In this document: piece after piece, positions 1-5,744 of the stretch | Position numbering within the stretch: the first letter of the stretch is position 1 | How the letters are laid out: each line of letters opens with the position of its first letter | Origin: CAUZSN01 sp963582345 | GTDB taxonomy: Bacteria; Planctomycetota; Planctomycetia; Planctomycetales; Planctomycetaceae | Assembly (NCBI GenBank): GCA_963582345.1 | Contig: CAUZSN010000161.1 | Location: 1-5,744 of the forward strand | DNA: 5,744 nt | Direction: 5' to 3' | Notes under the pieces: generated by a model | Told to the model about the DNA's origin: nothing | The model's database searches: none | What the model saw: the letters and a program-made list of their open reading frames with translations, nothing else | Program-made: the position numbers and the translations under genes

Positions 1-276
1 CATCGATTGCGCTCCCATTCTTCACTCGTAACAAGCGAACTGCTACGGCCCCCCTATCAGTTTAAGATCGCAGTCTTCGCTGTATTGCAATTCCCTAATG
101 AAACGCTCAGCAATTTCGCATTCGGACAATCGAGAACCATACTTAGTCGCGACACGATAATAGACCGTTGCCGCCAACGGATCGAAAAAAAACAAAGTGC
201 CGACCGCATCGCAGACTATACCAACGGATTCTGTCAGAATTTTGAGTGGATTGAATACGTGCATCGCATCCGTCAC
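1..276 (-). pseudogene. HAD-superfamily hydrolase, N-terminal part, frameshifted and cut by the window edge
   Basis: The reading frame starts at a GTG (276-274), one base after the stop of the enolase-family gene, so it is probably translationally coupled to it. An ATG four codons later is an alternative start. Residues 20-28 read IVCDAVGTL, which is HAD motif I with the nucleophile Asp23; the usual second Asp is Val25, as in HDHD3/REG-2-like members. The following stretch, VYYRVATKYGSRL, fits the start of the cap domain of that group. The frame hits TAG at 45-43 after only 77 codons, whereas the family has roughly 200-250 residues. Skipping one base in the run of six G (minus strand; C at 49-54 on plus) gives SSSLVTSEEWERNR up to the window edge, a good match to what should follow. 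So one extra base probably broke the gene, or there is a sequencing error. HAD membership is fairly sure; the substrate is unknown. Confidence 0.72.
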
Positions 277-277
277 T

Positions 278-1459
278 TCATTTGAAGGTCCAGTGTTCTT
301 TGTTGATCGCCACTCGTGCTAATGCCTGCAGATCGACGTCGACTCCTAGACCTGGGGTCGTAAGTGCGGGTGCACAGCCACCTCGCCTAAAGGTTAGATC
401 CTGGACCGTCAATCGTTCCTTCACAAGAAAACGATCGTAGCTGCCTTCCAAGTAGCGTATATTTCCAACGGACGTCGCAAAATGTCGACCTGCCGCCGAT
501 AAGATACCGGTTTCTCCGACTTGGCATCCAAGCTGATAAGCTAACTTAGACTGATGTGCGAAAGCGGCGATCTTAAGCGAGTTCAGCAGGCCACCGCACT
601 TTGAAAGTCGAATGTTAAATAAATCACACGTCCCTCGTTCAACGGCTCGATGCGCATCGCTTAGACTGCATAACGACTCGTCCAACATGATCGGAGTCTC
701 GATTCGCGAACGGATCGCTGTCAACCCGTCGACTTGTTCGTGAGTAACTGGTTGCTCGATACAAGTGAGCCCGAATGGGAGCAAAGGCTCTAGCTTCGCT
801 TCCAAATTGTCACACGTCCACGCCCCGTTCACATCGATCCGTATATCGACTTGCTGGCCAACGACATGACGAATTCGCTTTAGGGCAGCCACATCGTCAA
901 TGCCGGATACCCCAACTTTCACTTTGCACTGTTGAAAACCGTAGGCTCGGATTTGCCAAGCTCGGACGGCTTGCTTCAATGGCGACATGGACGTGATCGC
1001 CGCACCGTACCGAACCTGTTGACTGGATTGCCGAATGGAGACCGCTTCGGGTAACGCTGCCGTGACGGACGACAACGGCGTGCCCATAGCACAGGCAGCA
1101 GCATCCAATACGCTTAATTCCAATGCGCAACGCACAGAGTTACCGAAGCAATCACGACCATTTCGATTCGACGTGTCGACTTGCAGTGCGTCACACAGTT
1201 GAATCGCACCGCCTAGATCGTCAAAAGTCGCACCCAAACGACTTTCAAGATCGATCATCCGTAATTGCTCGAAAGCAGACTCGATCGTTTCGCCGGTCAC
1301 ATACGGACGCGGCAATCCTTCGCCCCAACCTTCAATGCCATTGTGCAGACGGCAGTGCACAATTAACGAATCGGTCGTCGTACGCGTGTACAAAGCATGA
1401 CGAATCGTTTTCCGCAGCGGAATTCGTACATGAAACGCAGTAATTTCGGCAATGCGCAT
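278..1459 (-). CDS. Enolase-superfamily enzyme, muconate-lactonizing (MLE) subgroup, substrate unknown
   Basis: This 393-residue protein has the usual family length. An N-terminal capping domain (about 1-130) is followed by a TIM-barrel. The catalytic set is complete: the KxK motif CKVKVG with Lys179 and Lys181, metal ligands Asp209 (IDVNGAW), Glu235 (CIEQP) and Asp260 (MLDES), and the second base Lys287 in LSKCGG. These two lysines on opposite barrel faces define the MLE subgroup, whose members are cycloisomerases, o-succinylbenzoate synthases, dipeptide epimerases and N-acylamino-acid racemases. All abstract a proton alpha to a carboxylate and stabilise the enolate with Mg2+. The sequence alone does not choose among them, and no menaquinone, peptide or aromatic-degradation gene lies nearby to help. 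It starts at ATG (1459-1457) 20 bases after the groES stop, with no clear Shine-Dalgarno, suggesting readthrough from groES. The HAD gene begins one base after its stop. Cytoplasmic; no signal peptide. Confidence 0.93.
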   Translation of the reverse strand: MRIAEITAFHVRIPLRKTIRHALYTRTTTDSLIVHCRLHNGIEGWGEGLPRPYVTGETIESAFEQLRMIDLESRLGATFDDLGGAIQLCDALQVDTSNRNGRDCFGNSVRCALELSVLDAAACAMGTPLSSVTAALPEAVSIRQSSQQVRYGAAITSMSPLKQAVRAWQIRAYGFQQCKVKVGVSGIDDVAALKRIRHVVGQQVDIRIDVNGAWTCDNLEAKLEPLLPFGLTCIEQPVTHEQVDGLTAIRSRIETPIMLDESLCSLSDAHRAVERGTCDLFNIRLSKCGGLLNSLKIAAFAHQSKLAYQLGCQVGETGILSAAGRHFATSVGNIRYLEGSYDRFLVKERLTVQDLTFRRGGCAPALTTPGLGVDVDLQALARVAINKEHWTFK

Positions 1460-1479
1460 ATTTTGGCAGCCGACCGGCG

Positions 1480-1767
1480 TTATGAGAATACGGCCAGGAC
1501 GTCTGACTCGCTCATAATCAAAAGTTGTTCGCCGTCAATATCGATTTCTGAACCCGCGAAACTGGAAAACAAAACTCGATCGCCTTCGCTTACTTGCGAT
1601 TCAGCCCGACTGCCATCGCTCAACGCGACTCCATCACCGACGCTCAACACCCGACCCTCGGCCGGCGTTTCACGAGCGGCATCGGGTAGCACAATTCCAC
1701 CGGCAGTCGTCTCGTCTGCTTCAATTCGTTGAATTACCACTTTGTCGCCGATCGGAATCACTTTCAT
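1480..1767 (-). CDS. groES: Co-chaperonin GroES (10 kDa chaperonin)
   Basis: The 95-residue product is a full-length GroES. It forms the heptameric lid that closes the GroEL folding chamber in the cytoplasm. The N-terminal IPIGDKVVIQR strand is typical. The mobile loop, about residues 17-32, contains GGIVLP (23-28), whose hydrophobic IVL tripeptide docks on GroEL. The core then shows EGRVLSVGDG (37-46), EGDRVLFSSFAG (61-72) and the C-terminal LLIMSESDVLAV. All key positions look intact, so it should be functional. A GGAG sits ten bases before the ATG. Unusually, groEL does not follow; the next gene on the strand is an enolase-family enzyme. GroEL must be encoded elsewhere, and this may be one of several groES copies. 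No CIRCE/HrcA operator (TTAGCACTC-N9-GAGTGCTAA) was found upstream. Confidence 0.97.
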   Translation of the reverse strand: MKVIPIGDKVVIQRIEADETTAGGIVLPDAARETPAEGRVLSVGDGVALSDGSRAESQVSEGDRVLFSSFAGSEIDIDGEQLLIMSESDVLAVFS

Positions 1768-1777
1768 GGTTTGCGAA

Positions 1778-1781
1778 CTCC
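1778..1781 (-). promoter_or_regulatory. Ribosome binding site of groES
   Basis: The minus strand reads GGAG here, ten bases before the groES ATG at 1767-1765. The spacing is slightly long but acceptable, and it supports the chosen start. Confidence 0.55.
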
Positions 1782-1799
1782 AAATCGAAACCGAAGATC

Positions 1800-1828
1800 G
1801 CAGTACGGCCAGACGCCTGACCTGTCAA
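1800..1828 (-). promoter_or_regulatory. Candidate sigma-70-like promoter of groES
   Basis: The minus strand has a perfect -35 hexamer TTGACA (1828-1823), then 17 bases, then TACTGC (1805-1800), which matches the -10 consensus only in its first two bases. It would put the transcript start about 25-30 bases before the groES ATG. The -35 is good and the -10 poor, so this remains a weak call. No heat-shock operator is visible beside it. Confidence 0.3.
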
Positions 1829-2028
1829 CACCCGATCTATCAATTGTTGCACTGTAATCAACCCACAGCAGAAAGACCAGATCGTGCGGGGATAAGCTGT
1901 ACCTTATTACACATTCGATAATTTTCTACACCTAGATTATGGACAATCCGCTATAATTCGTTCTCATTTCAACAGCACAGATTGAACCAGAAATCGGAAC
2001 GAGGATTCAGATCGCCGACTAGTTGGGG

Positions 2029-2057
2029 CTGACATTCGATTAGATACCTGCTATCAC
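2029..2057 (+). promoter_or_regulatory. Candidate sigma-70-like promoter of hpnH
   Basis: CTGACA (2029-2034, five of six consensus bases) is followed after 17 bases by TATCAC (2052-2057, four of six). This would start the transcript near 2064 and give a leader of about 40 bases. The perfect TATAAT at 1952-1957 is an alternative but has no recognisable -35 at the right distance. Confidence 0.38.
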
Positions 2058-2096
2058 GCGACTAACGCCAGTTGACCTGCGCATCACATTTCTTCC

Positions 2097-2101
2097 GGAG
2101 G
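2097..2101 (+). promoter_or_regulatory. Ribosome binding site that fixes the hpnH start
   Basis: GGAGG lies five bases before the ATG at 2107 and only two bases before the in-frame TTG at 2104. The spacing makes the ATG the start, so the product begins MGVPISQMW. Confidence 0.8.
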
Positions 2102-2106
2102 CTTTG

Positions 2107-3183
2107 ATGGGCGTTCCTATTTCTCAGATGTGGACAGTGGCAACGTACGTCTTAAAAAAGAAACTGTTGGGAGTGCGTCGGTATCCACTGGTTTTGATGC
2201 TTGAACCACTGTTTCGTTGCAATTTAGCGTGCAAAGGTTGCGGCAAGATTCAGTATCCCAACGCGATTTTGAAGAAGCAGTTGACGCCAGAGGAATGCTT
2301 TTGTGCAGTCGAGCAATGCGGTGCGCCAATGGTGTCGATCCCCGGCGGTGAACCCTTGTTACATCCTCAGATCGACGAAATCGTCGCTGGACTGATAAAC
2401 CGGCGAAAGTACGTTTACTTATGCACGAACGCGGTTTTGTTGCAGAAGTCCTTGCACCGATTCCGGCCATCGAAGTATCTCTCGTTCTCGATCCACCTCG
2501 ACGGCCCACAAAAAGAACATGACCAAGCCGTGTGTCGTGACGGTGTATACGAAGTCGCAATTCGGGCCATTGAAACGGCAGTCGACGCGGGCTTTCGAGT
2601 GACGACAAATAGCACCTTGTTCAATAATGCCGATCCTGAAACCTACCGCAAGTTTTTCGACACGCTTATGGAGTTGAGAGTCGAAGGTATGATGATCTCA
2701 CCCGGCTATCCGTACGAAAAATCACCCGATCAAGAACATTTCCTGCACTCCAAACAGGCTGTCAGTTTGTTTCGAAAAATCCTTTCGAATCCTAAGCCAA
2801 GTTGGAAATTCAACCAGTCACCGCTGTTTCTTGAATTTCTGAAGGGTAACTGGAACTTGGAGTGCGCTCCGTGGGGCAACCCCACTTACAACATCTTCGG
2901 CTGGCAGCGACCGTGCTATCTGTTGCAGGACGGCTATGCCACAACCTTTCAAGAGCTCCTCGAAACGACCGATTGGAATTCGTACGGTCGCAAGAGCGGC
3001 AATCCCAAATGCGTGGATTGTATGGTCCATTGCGGTTACGAACCGGCAGCAGTTATCGAAACGTTCGGGTCGCTCAAGGGACTGGCCACAGTGGCACGCG
3101 TCATGTTGACCGGACCACCGCGAGAGAAGAATGGTGACGGACGCTCACGTCGCTTTGGAGCTATTGGCCAAGTCGACGGGTGA
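2107..3183 (+). CDS. hpnH: Adenosyl-hopene transferase HpnH, radical SAM enzyme
   Basis: The 358-residue protein matches HpnH nearly end to end. In known members, a 5'-deoxyadenosyl radical from S-adenosylmethionine adds to diploptene to give adenosylhopane, the first step in building extended C35 hopanoids. The [4Fe-4S] cluster motif CNLACKGC has Cys38, Cys42 and Cys45. The SAM-binding GGEP is at 80-83, and HLDG (130-133) and TTNSTLF (166-172) are barrel-strand landmarks. The C-terminal part (about 230-325) contains FNQSPLFLEFL, YNIFGWQRPCYLLQDGYA and the cysteine group CVDCMVHC (302, 305, 309), typical of the HpnH C-terminal domain. No squalene-hopene cyclase or other hpn gene is in the window, so it stands alone here. 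After the conserved TFGSLKG, about 33 weakly conserved residues (326-358) follow, including a basic stretch; the last 12 codons overlap the convergent gene, suggesting a 3' extension. A paralogue with another substrate is less likely. Confidence 0.93.
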   Translation: MGVPISQMWTVATYVLKKKLLGVRRYPLVLMLEPLFRCNLACKGCGKIQYPNAILKKQLTPEECFCAVEQCGAPMVSIPGGEPLLHPQIDEIVAGLINRRKYVYLCTNAVLLQKSLHRFRPSKYLSFSIHLDGPQKEHDQAVCRDGVYEVAIRAIETAVDAGFRVTTNSTLFNNADPETYRKFFDTLMELRVEGMMISPGYPYEKSPDQEHFLHSKQAVSLFRKILSNPKPSWKFNQSPLFLEFLKGNWNLECAPWGNPTYNIFGWQRPCYLLQDGYATTFQELLETTDWNSYGRKSGNPKCVDCMVHCGYEPAAVIETFGSLKGLATVARVMLTGPPREKNGDGRSRRFGAIGQVDG

Positions 3184-4857
3184 GCTGACGGCGTGTTCTA
3201 GTTCGCTGAGCAATTGGTCCAACCGGAACGGCTTGTACAGGACCGATTTCAATCCCATTTGACGCGCCTTGACGATCGAATGTGATGGGTCATACCCGAA
3301 ACCGCTCATCAGAATCACGGACAAATGCTCGTGAACTTCACGCAATTTTCTGAAGCAATCAAAACCTGTCATGTCGGGCAAACGAATATCGACGATCACG
3401 ACGTCATAATGAAAGCTACGAACCATTAGGAAGGCTTCCTCACCATTGTGAGCCGTTTCGACGTCGCAGCCGAACCGACCCAACAGTTCGTGTGCTGCGC
3501 TGCGAACAGCTTCGTCGCTATCGGCTACCAGAATCCGCTTGCCCCGTAATTTGGGACGTTGTGGACGCTGGGGAAGTGGAGAATGTTCCACTTTCGGCGC
3601 GATAGTTTCGCCGACGCGATGAATCAACTGTTTGATGTATCGAGTGTGCTTCATAACATGCTGCAATCGCTCGCACACATCGGGTTCGTGACCAATGTAG
3701 CGTTCCAGGATCCAAGCGGTGTCATTCAAGATCTCGTCAACGGGGCTTGCTACCTCACGCAGAATTAACTCAGTGCTTTCAGTAGCAGTTGTCATTTTCT
3801 CGGCCACCAACAACTCCAGTGTGTTCAGCGCAATGGCTACTTCGCGGCTGAACAGCTCCAGGAATTGAAGGTCGTTTTCCGTGAAGGCCCCTGACAACGG
3901 ACTCTCAACGTTGAACGTACCCAGAGTCTCATCGTGCAGGATCAGTGGTACGGTTAGCGAGCTGCGAGCGTCTGGGGCTCCCGAAAGATACAGCGGGTCG
4001 TTGGTTATATCTTCGCAAAGATAACTCTTTCCGGTTGCTGCGACAAAGCCGGTCACTCCGTTGTTCTGTGGCTCGGCAAACAGCTTACGATCTGCGGCAA
4101 CCGACCCCATCCCAACGACCAGCAACGGATCCAATTGCTTTGTATGCTTGTCGAGTAACCGAATTTCGACCGTCTCAAATTCCAGCAAATCTTTCGTGTA
4201 ATGCACGATTTTCGACTTCAGCAGATCCACTCGATCCTCGATCGACATGTCGAGAATTTCTAACGCAGACAGATCACCGAGTTCCAGACCCGCCTGGTAG
4301 ATGGCGCTTAACTTCTGCCGCTGCAACACCTCAACCGAAACATCCTGCACCACCACGACCAAAGAGTTCGGAACATCTTGCTCGTTTCCGAAGATCGGAG
4401 TAGTGTGCACTTCGAAATACGATTTGTCTCCGACGCGTAGAGTGCTCTTCGCTACTTCTCCCGATCCCAGGGCCGTGTGAAACGGGCAAAAATCGGGTCC
4501 CAAGATTTCGGGTGTCCCAAACGATTCATAAAAACTCTGCCCGATCAGCGACTCGCTGCGGCCGGCCAACTGAATTAGTTTCGAATTGCACCATAGAATT
4601 TTCAGATCGGGACTGAGCAACGCGAAACCGTCCTGGACCTGCTCGAGGATGCCACCCGCTTGCAACAGCACCCCCGCCATCGATGAATCACCCGACAATA
4701 ATAAAAGTCCCGAGAATGTTTCCTGCTGCAATTGCTGCAGGCTGTCTTCCAGGGACTCAAGGTGAACGATTTCGAATTGTTCGCCCAACCGTTCAACCAG
4801 AGGGGTGACTGGTTCGTTGTTCTGAGTGAAAATCAACAATCTGGGTAGCCCAGACAC
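3145..4857 (-). CDS. PAS-GAF-receiver signalling protein (atypical response regulator)
   Basis: The 570-residue cytoplasmic protein has several sensory modules. Residues 1-57 (RLLIFTQNN...LLLLSGD) resemble a degenerate receiver without a clear phosphorylatable Asp. A PAS domain spans about 70-182 (DGFALLSPDLKILWCN...FEVHTTPIF). A GAF domain follows at about 195-350, with GVTGFVAATGKSYLCEDI and SSLTVPLI. Helices at about 355-418 look like a histidine-kinase dimerisation domain, but the phospho-His position is replaced (REVASPVDEIL), and no ATPase domain exists. The C-terminal receiver (440-556) is intact: Asp446 in the acidic pocket, phospho-acceptor Asp490 in VIVDIRLPDM, Ser518 and Lys542 in LYKPF. 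It therefore probably receives phosphate from a separate kinase and relays it together with the PAS and GAF inputs; the output partner is unknown. The start is GTG (4857-4855): a stop lies seven codons upstream and GGAG (4872-4869) is eleven bases before it. Its 3' end overlaps hpnH by 39 bp, antisense. Confidence 0.9.
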   Translation of the reverse strand: MSGLPRLLIFTQNNEPVTPLVERLGEQFEIVHLESLEDSLQQLQQETFSGLLLLSGDSSMAGVLLQAGGILEQVQDGFALLSPDLKILWCNSKLIQLAGRSESLIGQSFYESFGTPEILGPDFCPFHTALGSGEVAKSTLRVGDKSYFEVHTTPIFGNEQDVPNSLVVVVQDVSVEVLQRQKLSAIYQAGLELGDLSALEILDMSIEDRVDLLKSKIVHYTKDLLEFETVEIRLLDKHTKQLDPLLVVGMGSVAADRKLFAEPQNNGVTGFVAATGKSYLCEDITNDPLYLSGAPDARSSLTVPLILHDETLGTFNVESPLSGAFTENDLQFLELFSREVAIALNTLELLVAEKMTTATESTELILREVASPVDEILNDTAWILERYIGHEPDVCERLQHVMKHTRYIKQLIHRVGETIAPKVEHSPLPQRPQRPKLRGKRILVADSDEAVRSAAHELLGRFGCDVETAHNGEEAFLMVRSFHYDVVIVDIRLPDMTGFDCFRKLREVHEHLSVILMSGFGYDPSHSIVKARQMGLKSVLYKPFRLDQLLSELEHAVSSPVDLANSSKAT

Positions 4858-4896
4858 AGCTCGTAACGCTCCAAATTTTCAGGCCTACTCCAGAAA

Positions 4897-4925
4897 ATTA
4901 TAGGAATGGATCAGAAATGCGACAA
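4897..4925 (-). promoter_or_regulatory. Sigma-70-like promoter of the PAS-GAF-receiver gene
   Basis: The minus strand shows TTGTCG (4925-4920, four of six -35 consensus bases), exactly 17 bases, then a perfect TATAAT (4902-4897). Transcription would start near 4890, about 33 bases before the GTG start, with the GGAG binding site (4872-4869) inside the leader. This is the best promoter in the window and implies that the gene is transcribed independently of the kinase remnant upstream. Confidence 0.6.
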
Positions 4926-5156
4926 CCCATCACCGCAGTAAAGAACCAAGCATTGTTTTGATCACCGAAGTCCACGAATGCGCGTCGTCAACAGCCGCTG
5001 GTAACGATTCTCTTGTCATAGTCCAAGTCGGCGAACGCTGTAGCACTCATGGCCCATCAATGTGATCGGCTCGTGGACCATCCTCGGTTGACCTCTATGA
5101 ACAAAATTTTTAGCAAGAAAACGATTTCGCAGACTATATTTCATATTGAGAGCGAA
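4926..5156. other. Intergenic stretch without a supported gene
   Basis: About 230 bases lie between the promoter of the PAS-GAF-receiver gene and the end of the kinase remnant. Only short frames exist (38 codons on minus, 4930-5046; 51 codons on plus, 5049-5204), neither with a Shine-Dalgarno site or recognisable motif. The 4980-5095 part is richer in G+C than the A+T-rich 5100-5155 part. It contains the inverted repeat listed separately. It could be degraded coding DNA, a small RNA, or plain spacer. Confidence 0.5.
4970..5078. repeat. Inverted repeat GTCCACGA / TCGTGGAC with nested short repeat
   Basis: GTCCACGA (4970-4977) is matched exactly by its reverse complement at 5071-5078, enclosing 93 bases. 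Inside lies a second, nested pair, ACAGC (4991-4995) and GCTGT (5037-5041). The arms are short and the loop long, so chance is possible; no run of T follows, so it is not a terminator. Confidence 0.3.
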
Positions 5157-5744
5157 CTACGACTTCTCTACCATCGTCGGAATGGCACTCTGACCCGTTT
5201 TTGAACGTGACACATTGAGCGGCTCGATGGATTCCTACCATTCCGACACATCACTTTGCGTCCACTTTTCCGAATCCCAACACTGCGAAAATGATCGCTC
5301 TAAGCTGTCACTGTCTTGATAACGCTCGTGCGGTCCATTCGCTAGGCAGCGGATAGCAACCTCTTCCACATCACTCGGTATAACGGCACGATGTTTCGAC
5401 GACCGTAACACTTGATCACGGGTATGTGCGATGATGGTTTGCATTGGATTGCCCCCTCGAACGGCAACCGATACGACCGCAATTGAAATCATGATCATTG
5501 CTGTGCGTTGCCACGTATTCGGAATAAATATGTTGTCAATAACGATAAAGCTAAAAAATAAATCACGCTGCTTTTCGTCACGGCAAGAGTCATCGTCGTG
5601 TCGCCTCGTTGGGCTTCCTGCAACATGTAAGCAAACTGGTCTTCCGCTAGAATAAAGGCAGGGAATCCGAAAATGAGCAGTTCGACGACTCGCAGCTTTC
5701 TCATCGAATACTTACAGCGCATCCTCGTCCCAATGACAGTAATG
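5157..5744 (-). pseudogene. Remnant of a planctomycete membrane-anchored Ser/Thr protein kinase, catalytic core deleted
   Basis: From the right edge to 5537 one frame reads a membrane region: KLRVVELLIFGFPAFIL, then AVTKSSVIYFLALSLL. It then runs out of frame to a TGA at 5497. Restoring one T between 5537 and 5536 joins it to the next frame and gives SLLYNIFIPNTWQRTAM, matching the FIPNTWRRA motif I know from the membrane part preceding the kinase domain in many planctomycete kinases. After IAVVSVAV the sequence jumps directly to RGGNPMQTIIAHTRD, PSDVEEVAIRCL and ERYQDSDSLERSFSQC, the very end of the kinase C-lobe. No P-loop, VAIK lysine, HRD or DFG motif is present, so some 250-300 residues are gone. 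The frame stops at TAG (5234-5232) just after SEW, where the family has WW; the frame then continues 25 more codons to 5157. The downstream frame has its own ATG overlapping the upstream TGA (ATGA), but an active kinase is excluded. Confidence 0.75.

Larger units (their letters stand above)
1768..2106. other. Divergent intergenic region between groES and hpnH
   Basis: These 339 bases separate two genes pointing away from each other, so the region must hold both 5' control regions. I see no credible coding frame, tRNA or CIRCE element. Visible items are the TTGACA near groES, an isolated perfect TATAAT on the plus strand at 1952-1957 lacking a good -35, and a better-spaced pair at 2029-2057 for hpnH. 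The 1900-1970 part is A+T-rich compared with the flanking genes. Confidence 0.6.

Noticed and set aside
1952..1957. Perfect TATAAT on the plus strand as the hpnH promoter
   Set aside because: No acceptable -35 hexamer lies 15-19 bases upstream, and it would give a leader of about 140 bases; the pair at 2029-2057 fits better.
1936..1957. Inverted repeat ATTAT ... ATAAT as an operator
   Set aside because: Five A/T-only base pairs per arm in A+T-rich DNA are expected by chance.
2104..2106. TTG as the hpnH start
   Set aside because: Only two bases from GGAGG; the ATG at 2107 has proper spacing and gives the family-like N-terminus.
2117..2608. 163-codon minus-strand frame inside hpnH
   Set aside because: Arg/Ser-rich shadow of the conserved radical SAM gene.
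3945..4403. 152-codon plus-strand frame inside the PAS-GAF-receiver gene
   Set aside because: Antisense shadow of a clearly conserved protein, low-complexity Arg/Pro/Ser composition, and no domain.
4930..5046. 38-codon minus-strand frame starting with GTG at 5046
   Set aside because: No ribosome binding site, no recognisable motif, and the length is within chance; kept only as part of the intergenic entry.
5101..5130. AAAATTTT tract with short GAAA/TTTC arms as a terminator
   Set aside because: Four-base A/T stem without G+C-rich arms is too weak for a rho-independent terminator.
5049..5204. 51-codon plus-strand frame starting with ATG
   Set aside because: It overlaps the kinase remnant antisense and has no Shine-Dalgarno or family resemblance.

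Overview
The window looks like chromosomal DNA from a planctomycete of the Rhodopirellula/Pirellula type. This is inferred from protein character: a planctomycete-style GroES, an HpnH-like radical SAM protein, a PAS-GAF-receiver protein, and remnants of the membrane-anchored Ser/Thr kinases that are abundant in that phylum. There is no rRNA or other taxonomic marker, so the assignment is inference.

Left part, minus strand, read from right to left: groES (1767-1480), an enolase-superfamily enzyme of the muconate-lactonizing subgroup (1459-278), and the start of a HAD-family hydrolase (276 to beyond the left edge). Gaps of 20 and 1 bases suggest one transcription unit. groEL is absent from the position after groES. 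The HAD gene is broken by a one-base shift at a run of six G (minus strand), and the correct frame continues to the window edge.

Middle: a 339-base divergent intergenic region holds promoter candidates for both sides. hpnH (2107-3183, plus strand) encodes the radical SAM enzyme that adds adenosine to the hopanoid skeleton. It has a strong GGAGG ribosome binding site. Its 3' end overlaps by 39 bp, tail to tail, with a 570-residue PAS-GAF-receiver signalling protein on the minus strand (4857-3145), which has a good sigma-70-like promoter just upstream.

Right part: after about 230 bases of apparently non-coding DNA with a small inverted repeat, 5157-5744 (minus strand) holds the remains of a planctomycete membrane-anchored Ser/Thr kinase. 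The membrane segment and the last part of the kinase lobe are present, but the catalytic core is missing. There is also a one-base frameshift and an in-frame stop at a usually conserved Trp-Trp site.

I see no defence system, CRISPR array, transposon, tRNA or rRNA. The best points for a second look are the kinase fossil, the frameshifted HAD gene, the groES-enolase-HAD gene order without groEL, and the convergent hpnH overlap.
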